Origin: Jaltomata sinuosa
Taxonomy: Eukaryota; Streptophyta; Magnoliopsida; Solanales; Solanaceae
Assembly: GCA_003996215.1 (NCBI GenBank)
Contig: QJPP01001407.1
Location: forward strand, 62,001 to 126,000
Direction of reading: 5' to 3'
Length of the DNA stretch: 64,000 bases
Position numbers and translations under genes: made by a program. The notes under the pieces were generated by a model that saw only the letters and a list, made by a program, of their open reading frames with translations, was not told the origin of the DNA and searched no databases. Each line of letters starts with the position of its first letter. The first letter of the stretch is position 1. Of this stretch, positions 37,281 to 48,488 are shown one piece after another.

Positions 37281-37987
37281 CGTTCGCTTGTCCTCAAGCA
37301 ACATAAAAAAAGGAAAACCACACGACGACACAACTAAGAAAACAAACTCGTGTCTCTAGCAACTCATGGTCATTCCACATCTTATTCAATTTTAAATTAA
37401 GCTCCCTCATAGCACACGAATGTATGAAACACTAACTTGCAAGGATCCAAACATGTCATTCCGATATGATAGAACATTATGCATACACACGCATAACTAT
37501 CCTAACAATCAATAGACAATACAGAAATCTTGGTGCCCTCACCACAACGAAATCCCACACACAAGATTTGGGACTAGGTAAGCGCTCACACTCATAAATG
37601 ATTTCAAACAATGCACATGCGATACCATAGGCTTGCCCTTACTATTCTATTTCAGTTCTTCAGAAAGCCGCTCAGGAATACTACAGGACTTGTATAGGCT
37701 TGTAATGAGGCTTCAGGTGCAGGTAGGATATATTTAGGGGTTAGTGACTAAGCCCTCCTTGGAACCACCGACATCTTATTACCACCTACTTTTTGTCCAT
37801 CCTTATTCACCTTTTATTTCCTTCTCTCTAGATACAGGTGCGGCCTCTTTATTTTGACAATTCTTTTTATTACTTTTTCGATCTTTTTCATCTCTTTTTA
37901 TTTTTCTTTTCTTTTCTTAGGCACACACCCGAATTTTCATTCTATTCACAACCAATCTTCTCCATCCTCTTTTTCTTATAATTCACC

Positions 37988-38165
37988 TCTATAGTAGCCA
38001 CCCTCGACTTAGGCTGATTGCCTGCGTTGAGGTACACAATGTCCATGGAAGGACCAAGGCCAAAACAGGGTTTACTTCTATATTAGCCACCCTCAACTTA
38101 GGCTGATTGCCTGAGTTGAGGTGCACGATGTCCAAGGAAGGACCAGGGCCAAAATAGGGATTCAC
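37988..38165 (-). repeat. 89-bp tandem duplication in the tail of D
   Basis: Two copies beginning 37988 and 38077, each containing an imperfect hairpin (second copy 38091-38121: CCTCAACTTAGGC, loop TGATT, GCCTGAGTTGAGG). C carries one copy of the hairpin. Confidence 0.85.
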
Positions 38166-38566
38166 GTTAAACAGGAACGGTGACGGGTTATTGAAAGAAT
38201 AAGATTAATTATGGCTCAAATAGGGACCAAAAGGGATTATTTATATTTGGGCGGTCTTATAGGTTAAGTGGACTGCACACAAAAAAGGCCTGTGATCCTT
38301 TCCTAAGCAACCAAACTTCAAACTTAACAAAATAGACCGGGCAAGTTCTAGATGCATGCACAGAGTAAGAATTTATAACAATAATCTCGCACACTCTTGG
38401 CACCAAGAAACTATACCGCTACCAACTATCAAACAACCGCTCGGTTTAAGCATACTCATTCTATCATAATCACACAATGACATTCAATGATCCAGACAGT
38501 CAATTGTTTCAACATAAGTGCAAGACCAGAAAATTTTTAAACGGGCGGCCTCGTTTTAGTCAAAAG

Positions 38567-38774
38567 AAACGCCATGATGATTTGCTATAGACACAAGAAA
38601 ATAACTAACAAAATTTAAAATAACAACCTAAACATGACGGTTCTGCTAGATAGCACACCAGAGGGAAAAGAAACGCCATGATGCTTTGCTATAGACACAA
38701 GAAAACAACTAACAAAATTTAAAATAACAACCTAAACATGCCGGTTCTACTAGATAGCACACCGGAGGGAAAAG
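38567..38774 (-). repeat. 104-bp tandem duplication in the tail of D
   Basis: Two near-identical 104-bp units (38567-38670 and 38671-38774), differing at a handful of bases. C has a single equivalent near 49500-49610. Confidence 0.92.
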
Positions 38775-38907
38775 AAACACGGCAACAAAAACCCTCGGTG
38801 GTGACTCACAGGTTTCCCCTCAACTTAGACTTATGCATTGTCCCCAATGCATCCATATGAAAGCTAAAAACTGTGAGAGAAAGGAATACCTGTGAAGTCG
38901 ATATGAC

Positions 38908-41469
38908 TCAGATTCTGGAATGATGTTGGAGACCGCCAGGGTCTCCAAAACAGGAGAACTCGATGGAGTGTGTGCACGCGATAACCTCGTGTTGCATTCC
39001 AGCTTCTTCTTTCATTGGCTCCGCAGCTAGTCGCGACAACTTCTTCGCTCTTTCTTTGTAGATTCTCTTGCGATGTTTTCGTTTCTTTGATCTATTTTCA
39101 CCGCCTTCCTCTACATGTTTCCCTTCTCGCACCATCCTTCTCACAATAGCTAGAGTCTCGATCAAACTCTTCTCCTCTAGATGCACATCCGCAGGAGCTT
39201 CCTCAATAACATTGACGATCGCGACCACCCTCATGTCACTTGGTTGCTTAATCAATTTAGACACATCGAACTTGACAACTTCATTGTTTAGTCTGAAGGT
39301 CAGTTCGTTTCTTTCCATGTCAACCAATACTTTTTCCGTGGCTAGCAATGGTCGTCCCAAGTTTATGGGAACTTCAAAATCCACTTCGCAATCCAAGATC
39401 ACAAAGTCAGCGGGGAAGATAAGCTTGTCGATCTTTACTAGCACATCAGACAATATTCCCACAGGTCGCTTTACTGAACGGTCAGCCATCATCACTCTTA
39501 TGGATGTTGGTTTAGGATCTCCCAAACCCAGTTGTTTATAGACGTCTAGTGGCATCAAGTTGATGCTAGCACCCAGATCACACAAGGCTTTCCCGAAGTT
39601 GAGCTTCCCAACAGTGTAGGGAATAGTAAAAGCGCCTGGATCTTCCTTCTTTTCGACTAACGATCTAGAGGAAATAGCGTTGCAATGGTGGAGGTTATCT
39701 TCTGGTTCGAAACTTACTGACCTCTTCTTAGTAATCACGTCCTTCATGAACTTGGCATATCCAGGCATTTGTTCAAGCGCTTCGACCAGAGGGATGTTTA
39801 TTGATATCTGCTTCAGCATGGTCATGAAATTCAGGAACTTACCATCTTCCGCATTCTTCTTCAGGCATTGTGGGAAAGGAGGTGGTGGTCGAGGCATCAT
39901 AGTTGGAAGCTTTTCAGCACCCTTGCTTTTCTCCATGGGCTATAGAGTAGCCTCCTCGACTTCCTCGTCATCCAAGATCTCACCCTCTTGAGTCTGAATT
40001 ACCGGATGTGATTCCGGTAATATTTTTCTGCTTCTTGTGGTGATCGCCATACAACTTGTGTCATTCCTCGGATGAGTAGTGTCACTCGGCAAGGTACCTG
40101 TCTTCCTTTGGTTCAGAGATGCCGAGATTTGACCCACTTGCTACTCTAATTGCTTGATTGAAGTGGAATGCGCCTCCACTATTTGACTCATGGCCGATAA
40201 CTCAGTTCTTATCTCCTTTACCCCAGAGTCAGTCGATTCTACCTTCAGCAACATCTTCGCCATCATGTTCTCAAGTTTGGACGTCCCTGCCTCGTTGCTA
40301 GCTTTGTCCTGATTACCAGGTGGTACATACAAGCCACCTCTATCGGTGTTATTCCTGCAGTTTCCTTGATCGCGATTGTAGCCAGCTTTCTCATAGTAGT
40401 TGTCCTTCTGATAGGTCCGACCTTGGTTTCCCTGTCCATTGGCCTGGAAACCCCCCAAGTAATTCGCCTCCTCATCAGTTTCCAACTCTGCTGCTCTACC
40501 GTGGGAACCCACAGCTTTTACCTTCTCTATACCTCCTGAAAACAAGTGCTTTGTTAGAAGGTCCAACTGCGTTTTCAGATGTGCTATGTCTTGGTCGCAC
40601 TCCTCCTCTTTTCTGCACTGCTCAGCTGGCATACCAACTGCATAAGTGCTAGATGCTACCTCTGTATCTCGTGTATGCCAGGACCTGTTGGTTTTGGTGA
40701 GCCTAACTAAAGTAGTTGTGGCCTCAACAAAAGTGAGACCCATGAATGCACCACCTGCATCGTTGTCCAACGTCGGCTTGGTAGCCGAATTCAGTGCCTT
40801 GTAGAACGTCTGCATCAAGAAATTTTCGTTCAGCTGGTGGTTCGGGCATTGCGTTAGTTTCTTCTTGAACCGCAACCAAGTCTCATGTAAAGCTTCATGA
40901 GGTTGTTGTCTGAAATTACTGATTTTGTCCCTCAACTGTATCATCCTAGAGGGAGGAAAGAACCTTTCTAGGAAAGCTCCTTTCAACTCTCCCCAAGTTG
41001 TGATAGAGTCAGGGGTCAGCTCTGTCAACCACAATGCTACCTCATCAGACAGAGACAACGGAAACAACCTGAACCTGATTGCTGTCTGAATCACCCCAGG
41101 CAACTCAAACGACTTGCAGATGCCCACGAAATTCATCAGGTGCTGGTTTGGATCATCCCCAGTGGCACCATGGAACACTCCTCTCAAGTTCAACAGCTGG
41201 ATCATCGTGCTAGTGATGTTGAACTTGGCTCAGGGCGCTAGCGGTGGAAGGGCAATGGCGCCTGTAGAGCCAACTCCATCAAAGTCGATATCCTCATCAT
41301 TCAGCATAACATCGTGTTGCAGACCACCAGCATTCAGATTTTGTTGGGCCTGCAGTTCTGCAGTGAGCCTTGCTGCTTCTTGTTGTGCGGCCATATTCTG
41401 CCTTAATGTTCTAGCAAGCTCGGGGTCGTAAGGTAATGTTGATTCACCCGAGCGCCGGGTACTTGGCAT
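38908..41469 (-). pseudogene. gag-protease polyprotein of D, three nonsense codons
   Basis: A single frame of about 854 codons from the ATG at 41469 to the stop at 38908-38910, interrupted only by TGA 41230-41232, TAG 40141-40143 and TAG 39940-39942. Comparison with C suggests the TGA was an Arg codon, and each stop fits a C-to-T change. Order: an N-terminal Glu/Gln-rich region; capsid-type gag (MIQLLNLRGVFHGATGDDPN to about 40800); a YVPPGNQDKAS linker; a coiled-coil-like segment; a PRPPPPFPQ tract; retropepsin CDLGASINLMP with its Asp codon near 39577-39579; and a Lys/Arg-rich tail (SKKRKHRKRIYKERAKKL) that looks like a nuclear localisation signal. There is no zinc knuckle. The product would build the particle, but copying enzymes must come from elsewhere. 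Confidence 0.92.
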
Positions 41470-41575
41470 GCACAACTCTGTACCCTGTCAAAAACAAAAA
41501 CAACAAATAAACTTAAAAGCAGGAAAGTATGACTAAGAGTCAAATAACCACACCAGACTTAACAAACAACCGTAT

Positions 41576-41593
41576 TCCCCGGCAACGGCGCGA
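41576..41593 (-). other. Primer binding site of D (tRNA-Asp type)
   Basis: The plus strand reads TCCCCGGCAACGGCGCGA. This matches 17 of 18 bases of the tRNA-Asp 3' end known from Athila/Calypso primer sites, 5 bp from the LTR edge. Confidence 0.88.
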
Positions 41594-41598
41594 AAATT

Positions 41599-42921
41599 TG
41601 ATAACGCTCAAAGTACCACTCCAATTAAGAAGCGTAAGCGATCGTTGTCAAATATAGAACCCAACAAAGGTTGGGGTCGATCCCACAGAGAATATGGTGA
41701 AAGTTAAGCCTTTAGTGAAGTAGTTGACTAATGGTCAATAGTTTCCGGTAAATAAACCGGGGGGGGGGGGTTTGTGTGAACAAATTGTAAACAAAACAAA
41801 CAATAATGTATGATAAATAATTAGTAGGAGAATGAACTAGGGAAGTGTTTATCATGGCATTGGTAACGATGTCGATCCTAAGCTTAACCGGGTTCTTTCT
41901 GGATGCGTGTCACGATGTGATTGAATTAATGGTATCGTCTAGACGTTTCTCAACCAAATAGACGAATTTACTTTTCAATTCTATCGAACTTGAAAAGGTG
42001 TGCTTTTAGATTTCAATCCTAAACATCGAGTAGATTAATCTAGTTACAGCATTAATCTTAAGACGAGAGTAGGTAGTCTCGAATCCTCGTCGTTAATCAA
42101 GTTTCCCGGTTTTAATCTCTTTACTCAAGCAAATTAAACCTAGGTGTGTTCTAATGTTTTCAACCACTAGAAAACGTTAAAACCTGAATGATTAACAACG
42201 TGACAACATATATATTAAACACGTCGCTACCCGGAATCTATATCGCTACTTTAGCCATGGCTCCCACAACCCTAGTTGTGGGAGGTTTAGTTAATCATGC
42301 TTGTAGAAGAAGAGAAGAAAGTTATAATCATAATAAAGAAAAGAGATCCTTACAATGTAGTGAAAACAATCTTCAATTATTCCAAGCACAAGAAAAACAA
42401 GATCCCAAGAACAAATCAAGAACAAGATTGAGGAGGAAGAAAACGTGTATTGCGTGTTTTGCTCTCTCAAAACTCGACTTTAAACTCCTAAAATTATTGG
42501 GTAAAGCATGTAAAAAGCTTTTTTTATAAAATAAACCTAACATAGGGTATTTATAGGAGTCTAGGAAACAAATCCCAAAAACGCTCGGATTCCGCATAAC
42601 CGACTGCCTAAGTGTGACGGCCTGGCTGACGGACCATCACTGGCTTGACGGACCGTCGCCTGGACCATCACCACTAGGCAGCAACACTGCCTGAACTTGA
42701 CGATTGGTGTTGACGGACCGTCACAAGCTTGATGGTCCGTCACTCTGACCGTCACTCTTATCCAGAATGTTTTTTTGCTTGTTTTTCCTTCCGTTTCCGT
42801 GTTTGTCTCCGTTTCCTACAAATCCAACATAAACACATCAAAAACGACGACGGTTGCTTGAAAACGTACGATTATTCTTAGTTAAAAGGAGTCGAAAGTG
42901 CCGTAAAATGGCGGTACATCA
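41599..42921 (-). repeat. 5' LTR of D
   Basis: 1323 bp. The minus strand starts TGATGTACCGCC and ends GAGCGTTATCA. It includes a 12-G run (41759-41770) in the same place as the other copy. Confidence 0.93.
42548..42758 (-). promoter_or_regulatory. TATA box and TGACGG/CCGTCA dyad block of D
   Basis: Minus-strand TATAAATA at 42548-42555. Upstream (42612-42758) lie repeated inverted pairs of TGACGG and CCGTCA, including TGACGGACCGTCA at 42711-42723. TGACG is the core of as-1/TGA-bZIP sites in plants. Control by TGA factors is inference. Confidence 0.65.
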
Positions 42922-45043
42922 GCGATCAACACACATAATTTGAATCCCCAAAACCACAACCAAGTGCATCAAGAAGGCATCAACCCAAAAACTCTAACTC
43001 ACGAACTCGCTGATCTGCCAAGCCGTTTATTCTAAACTGAGTCCTTTTGCGCCATAAACAAAAAGTTTCATATAAGTCAAAAACTCAAACCAGCCTCAAA
43101 ATATCAAAAGACACATCAGAGATCCATAGCTCCTACTTATACTTTACCAGGAACTAAGTCACCCCTTCCTACTCAGATAGAATCTAAGATAAGCTATGAC
43201 TTACTATCCTTTGACCTTCAACATGCTAACCCGATGTGCATCCTCGAAAACTATATTAGTTTTACCCATACTGCACACCAACTAAAGGACGACCACTTTT
43301 GCTAACACTAGCTTCGCCACCTGAACTCATCTGGACCAATTGACTGAACTAACCATTTGAACTCGACTGAAGCTTGCACACCAGGGTTACAAAAGGCATG
43401 TATGAACACCCTGCACCGATGGAGAACCTTCTAACAATAGAATGAACCCAACCTCGCTGAACCGCACCAGTTCTAAAACAATGGAAATCGAATGAACCAG
43501 GGCAACCTGAACAAATGACCTAAATTATAACAAAGACCCTGCAAGGAGTGTGGTAAGCCTACTATGGGGTATGTAACCACCAACTAAGCTCCAAACACTC
43601 GAACACTACATGAATTCTAAAATCACCTTACTAGTCTCAACTTAGAAGAAAGTCAAACACGCTGTAAATATCGAATCAAAACACCCAATAGGCAAGGAAA
43701 GGGTGCCTAAAGTCTAAGACCTCTATCAGATATAGAAATTTACATAACCCATAAATTAACCTCTTTAGCTGGAATCAACCATTCTACTGCATCTGCACAT
43801 AAAACCACCAACTCTGAAGCATGTAACACACCGTACTGCTAGTCCACATTTGCTGAGTCTAACCTATACTGGAACCCCACATAACAGATAACCCTTTAAG
43901 AACCAACAAATCAAGCCTTTAAACCCTCGGGATAAAAAAGGTGATCACCAATCTCAAAGTATCATTAGAACCCACAATAGCCTCGATAGTCTCAACTCAA
44001 ACAATATGATCACGCATAATACACGACCAATGAATCTCAAACTTACACTAATGAATCTGCCCAACCAAGGTAGGATAGACCTTATTTTGACAAGAATATC
44101 ATTGAGATTTGAAGTGTCCAACCTATTTACTGGTTAGCCAAGGACTGGATGCCCAAGGCCAACTGTCACTCTATAACTGGAATAGGGAAGCTAAGTTGTC
44201 CGAACTTATCGCCTCCCAACTCAAGAAGCTACAACCAAAGAGAACCAACCATGAACAATCCGAAGTAGTTTATTAGCACATGATTCTGAAACTCAACTCT
44301 AGTTGGCAACAAATACCTCTGTCAAACTTCTAAGTAGACCCATACACTGTCGATGAACACTTAGGAACTATAGTCAGCTAACTCTAAACATACCATTTGC
44401 CCAAAACTAAAAATGCTATGAAGACTTGGATCATTTATCTGAAATCACAAGGAAATCACAACTGATGCAATAAGTCCCGAAAGGTAGTACTAAAATTGAA
44501 CACTACCTCGATCTCTCACTAACAAGAATTCTGACCTCAAAACAATCGAAGAAAAGCTACTGCAATTTGTAGTCAGTCGGGTCATGTCAACATGTACAAA
44601 CCCAAGAAAACTCTCAACCTTCACCTCCGCCAACTACTAAAATACATAAGCATGAACAAAAACTCATCACCCTCCTTCGCAAACCCAACAAAACCAGTTC
44701 CAAGGAAACACTAAACCTAATAGGCTCTCTCTCAAATACAACCTGGGGCTATTCCGCTATACCCTTAGCTCCCACAACTCTTACAGGAAATACTTAATAA
44801 GACAGAATGAGGGTAGGCCAAATGCCTAACTCAACCAACATGCTATAGCAAAAACCCAACCGGAATACCATAATTACACAATCAACCTCAACCACAATGC
44901 TATAATCAACATTTAGCCAGAACTGTAATAGCCAACCACTCAATCAGGATGCCACAACCAAACTTAATCCTATCAACCAGAACTGGGGAGAGTAAGAAAC
45001 CAACCCAACCAGACTTAGAATAAATAGAACACACGAAAGCAAC
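42922..45043 (-). pseudogene. Integrase and shortened RT of J
   Basis: Collinear with 1-1780 of A. The post-RNase H linker near 44130-44220 is fused at about 44225 to the GLAGYYRRF-type RT connection, so RNase H is absent, as in A and N. The RT start lies near 44700-44760 and GGTTGAG-type repeats at about 44815-44960. No frame exceeds a few dozen codons. The last 287 bp (about 44757-45043) recur at 52337-52627. Confidence 0.75.
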
Positions 45044-46520
45044 TAATGTGCCAGCGTTCTATGGCATATTTGACTCCTTTAACTAAGAATAATCTGGAGT
45101 TTTCAAGCAACCATTGTTGTTTTTGATGGTTTTTTGTTTAACTTGCAGGAAATTGAACAAATATAGAAAATGGTTGAAAAAGTATCAAAACAGCCTATGG
45201 GTTAAGGGCAGTGACTCACCTGAAGAGTTACCACAGACTTGTTGAATCACCAGACAAGCCACCAAGTCAAAATAGCCCACTGGTTAAGGGTGGTGACTCA
45301 CTTGGAGAGTCACCACGGACTTGGTGAATCACCAGGCAAACCACCATGCAAACCACCACACCAAGGCAGAAGCTACATCTCACTGTTTAGCCATGACGAC
45401 TCCCATAATGATTCTCTAAGTCCATGGGGAGTCGTCACAATAAGCCACCACACCAAGGTAGAAGCACCAACTCACTATATAGCCATGATGACTGCCATGA
45501 CAACTTGTCACACTGAACCATCAAGATAAGATAGAATTTGTACATAAAACTCATTTGCCAAATGCGATTTACTTTAAGTCATCAACTTGAAGCAGAGTCT
45601 TCAGCTCACTGGAAGTTGTGACAGCTCAAGTGATGAGTCGTCAGAGGCTTGACGGTTCATCAGCCAACTCATCATGACTAAAGTGGGATTCCGAGTTCTA
45701 ATTTAGGATATTATTTTCCAGGACAAGTATAAATACGCACTGTTAGGGTTAATTTCATTATTATTCATTATTCATTAGCTGATATTTTCCACATGTTTTA
45801 GATGAGTATTGAAAGGAGAAAAATGATGCAATACATTTTCTTCTTTCTCCATCCATTGTTCTTGGGAATTTTTGGCTTATTGTTCTTGGAAAATTTAAAG
45901 CTTGTGTTCATATATTGTAGAATCTTTTCTTTATATCATGAATATTATTATCTTCTCTTTCTCTAATCGGATGAGTAGCTAACTTCCCACAAATAGGGTT
46001 GTGGGATCCATGGAATAATAATGATCTAGGGTTTTTGTGATATTAGGTTTTACTTGTATGCATATTACGTTGTTAATCTTGCGTTTTTACCATTTTCTAG
46101 TGGTTGAAAACACTAGAACATGCCTATGTTTGATTTGCTTGAACAAAGGAATTAAAATCCGGAAAATTGCATTAACAATAAGGATTGGGGACTACTAACT
46201 CCCATCTAATGATTGATGCTTTAGCGAGGTTAATCTACTTGGGGTATAAATTGAGTTTTGTACTGTATCTTTTCAAGTTTGAAAGAATTGAAAAGAAAAA
46301 AATCTATTTGGTTGAGAAATGTTTAGACGTAGGAATGAATTCAATTACTTCATTTATGCATATGAAGAGAACCCGATTGAACTCTAACCCGAGATTGTTT
46401 ACGAAGCCATTATGAACACATCCCTAGTTCACATCTCATATTGGTTTTTACTCGTTGAAACTTGTCCATTGTTATTCGAATCAAACTATAAATAATCAAA
46501 GATTGATCAATACAACCCCC
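45044..46520 (+). repeat. 5' LTR of C, 3'-truncated
   Basis: Starts TAATGTGCC (3' copy TGATGTGCC). It has an 82-bp tandem duplication (from 45201 and 45283) and TATAAATA at 45728-45735. It contains about 130 bp (near 46015-46150) absent from the 3' LTR. The equivalent of 52184-52336 is missing. Confidence 0.88.
45201..45735 (+). promoter_or_regulatory. TGACTCA dyad block and TATA box of C
   Basis: Two 82-bp units hold GTGACTCACC paired with GAGTCACC or GAGTTACC. TGACTCA, a GCN4/AP-1-type bZIP site, occurs at 45212-45218 and 45294-45300, and at 51081-51087 in the 3' LTR. GACGACTC/GAGTCGTC-type sequences follow, then TATAAATA at 45728-45735 (51523-51530 in the other LTR). Confidence 0.6.
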
Positions 46521-46567
46521 TTACTTTTATTTGTTGTTATTGATTGATACATGGTACAAAGTTGTGC

Positions 46568-48488
46568 ATGCCAAGTACCCGATGCTCGGGTGAACCAATA
46601 TTACCCTACGACCCCAATCTTTCTAGAAATTTAAGGTGAAACATGAATGCACAACAACAAGAGGCATCAAGACTCACTACAGCTCAGCAGACCTTACATC
46701 ACTTGAATGCTGATGATATTGAGGATGATGTTGTGTTGGGTGATAAGGCTGCAGTAGGTGATGGTATAGCAGCGGATAATGTCAGCAATGTTGCCCATAC
46801 AAATCAAAGGACGCAACTGAGAGGTAGAGGTCGATAACAACCAAGGCAAGTTGTTTTGGATGATGAAGATGAACTTGACTTAGATGGAGTTGGTGCTACG
46901 GGTGCTATTGTTCTTCCTCCATTAACACCGCGTGTTAAGTTTAATATCACCATCACAATGATCCAATTGTTTAATCTAAAGGGGTTGTTTAGAGGTAAAG
47001 CTGGTGATGACCCCAACAGGCATCTGATAAATTTTGTGGGGATCTTTAAATCGTTTGAACTTCCAGGTGTGAGTAAAACAACTATCAGGCTTAGGTTGTT
47101 CCCCTTTTCTCTGACTGATGAGGCAACACTATGGTTGACAGAGCTAACTCCAGATTCTATAACAAAACCTGGGGTAAGTTGAAAGGAGCTTTCCTAGAAA
47201 GGTTCTTTCCTCCCTCAGAATGTTACAGTTGAGGGACGAGATCAACAATATCCACTAGTAACCGTACGAGGCCTTAAATGAAACTTGGTTGAGGTTTAAA
47301 AAAAAGTTTACCCAGTGCCCAGACCATCAATTAACAGATGGGTTTTTGATGTAGACATTTTACAGATCGCTGAATTCGGCTACCAGGATGACGCTTGATA
47401 ATGCAGTAGGAGGAGCATTCATGGGGATCACTTTCATTCAGGCCACTAATATTCTTGACCAGCTCACCAAAACAAATAGAGCCTGGTACACCCGAGATTC
47501 AGAAGTGGCCGCTAGTACTTATACTATAGGTATGTTAGTTGAGCAGCGTCGAAAAGAGGAAGAGTGGGATCAAGATATGGCCCACTTAAAGACACAGATG
47601 GACTTTCTAACAAAACATTTCTTGGTCGGTGGAATGGAGAAGGTAAAAGCTATAGGTGCACAGGGTAGAAAAACTAAGGCAGAATCTGATGAAAAACCTA
47701 ATTACTTGTGGGGTTTCCAGGTTTATGGCCAAGGAAACCAAGGTTGGAACAATTACTATGAAAAGTCGGGTTATAAGAATAGAGAGCAAGGTGATTGGAG
47801 GAGCAAGGATGACAGAGGTGGATTGTATGTACCACCTGGGAATCATGATAAAGCTAGCAGCAATGCAGGGACTTCCAGTATGGAAACCTTGTTGGCTAAA
47901 GTGTTGGTGAAGGTGGAGTCTACCGATGTTGGGGTTCACGAGATCAAGAGGGATCTATCTTTATTGAGTTAGCTGGTGGATTCACACTCTACGTCTATTA
48001 AACTGTTGGAGCACTAGATAGGGAAACTATCTACCACTCTGAACCCGTGAAAGAATGGAAACTTACCTAGTGATACTATACAAAATCCGAGGAATGACAA
48101 AAGTTGTATGGCTATCTCTACAAGGAGTGTAAAATTCTTACCTGAACTATACCCATTGGTTGAACCGCAGGAAGAGTGTGCAAATGATGAGGATAAGATG
48201 GTAGATGATGATCTGGGCACTAATGAGACTCTGGCCAAATCTGGGAATCTAAACAAGTGTGATGATCCAAAAGCAGGTGCTAAATATTCTACTGTGGAAA
48301 ACGATTATGAGACTGTGCTTAAAGAAAAAGGCAAGGAAGTTGAAAAACTTCTAAATACGATACCTAGGCCTCCTCCTCCTTTCCCACAGCAATTGAAGAA
48401 AAAAGTAGAAGATTGCAAGTTCCACAAGTTCATAACCATGCTCAAGCAGATATCAGTGAACATCCCACTGGTGGACTCTCTTGAGTAA
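46568..48488 (+). pseudogene. gag of C
   Basis: The ATG at 46568 (MPSTRCSGEP) matches the gag start of D. Stops occur at 46637-46639 and 46835-46837. The capsid-type domain is open at 46856-47182, then a +1 frameshift and stops lie between about 47165 and 47387. It resumes 47388-47972 with the coiled-coil and YVPPGNHDKAS linker, continues after further stops at 48108, and ends at a TAA just before MPGYTKF. It has more damage than D. Confidence 0.88.

Larger units (their letters stand above)
37281..38907 (-). other. 3' noncoding tail of D
   Basis: 1.6 kb with no coding frame. It contains two tandem duplications, a conserved hairpin (38091-38121) and a second TAAGTTGAGGG tract near 38819-38832. 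It is homologous to 49368-50829 of C. Confidence 0.7.
35986..42921 (-). mobile_element. Element D: Athila-like gag-protease-only retrotransposon, youngest in window
   Basis: LTRs at 35986-37264 and 41599-42921 are very similar; a perfect-length tRNA-Asp primer site with one mismatch, one long gag-protease frame, a noncoding tail and a purine tract complete it. There is no RT, RNase H or integrase, and only 1.6 kb of noncoding DNA follows protease, so pol is absent rather than merely decayed. Minus-strand flanks are ATCGC and ATCAT. The paralogous empty site in N (60942-60946) reads ATCAT, supporting a 5-bp target duplication with later change on one side. Confidence 0.93.

Noticed and set aside
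39068..39991. Plus-strand frames of 157 and 103 codons
   Set aside because: They are antisense to the gag-protease frame of D and show no protein motif.
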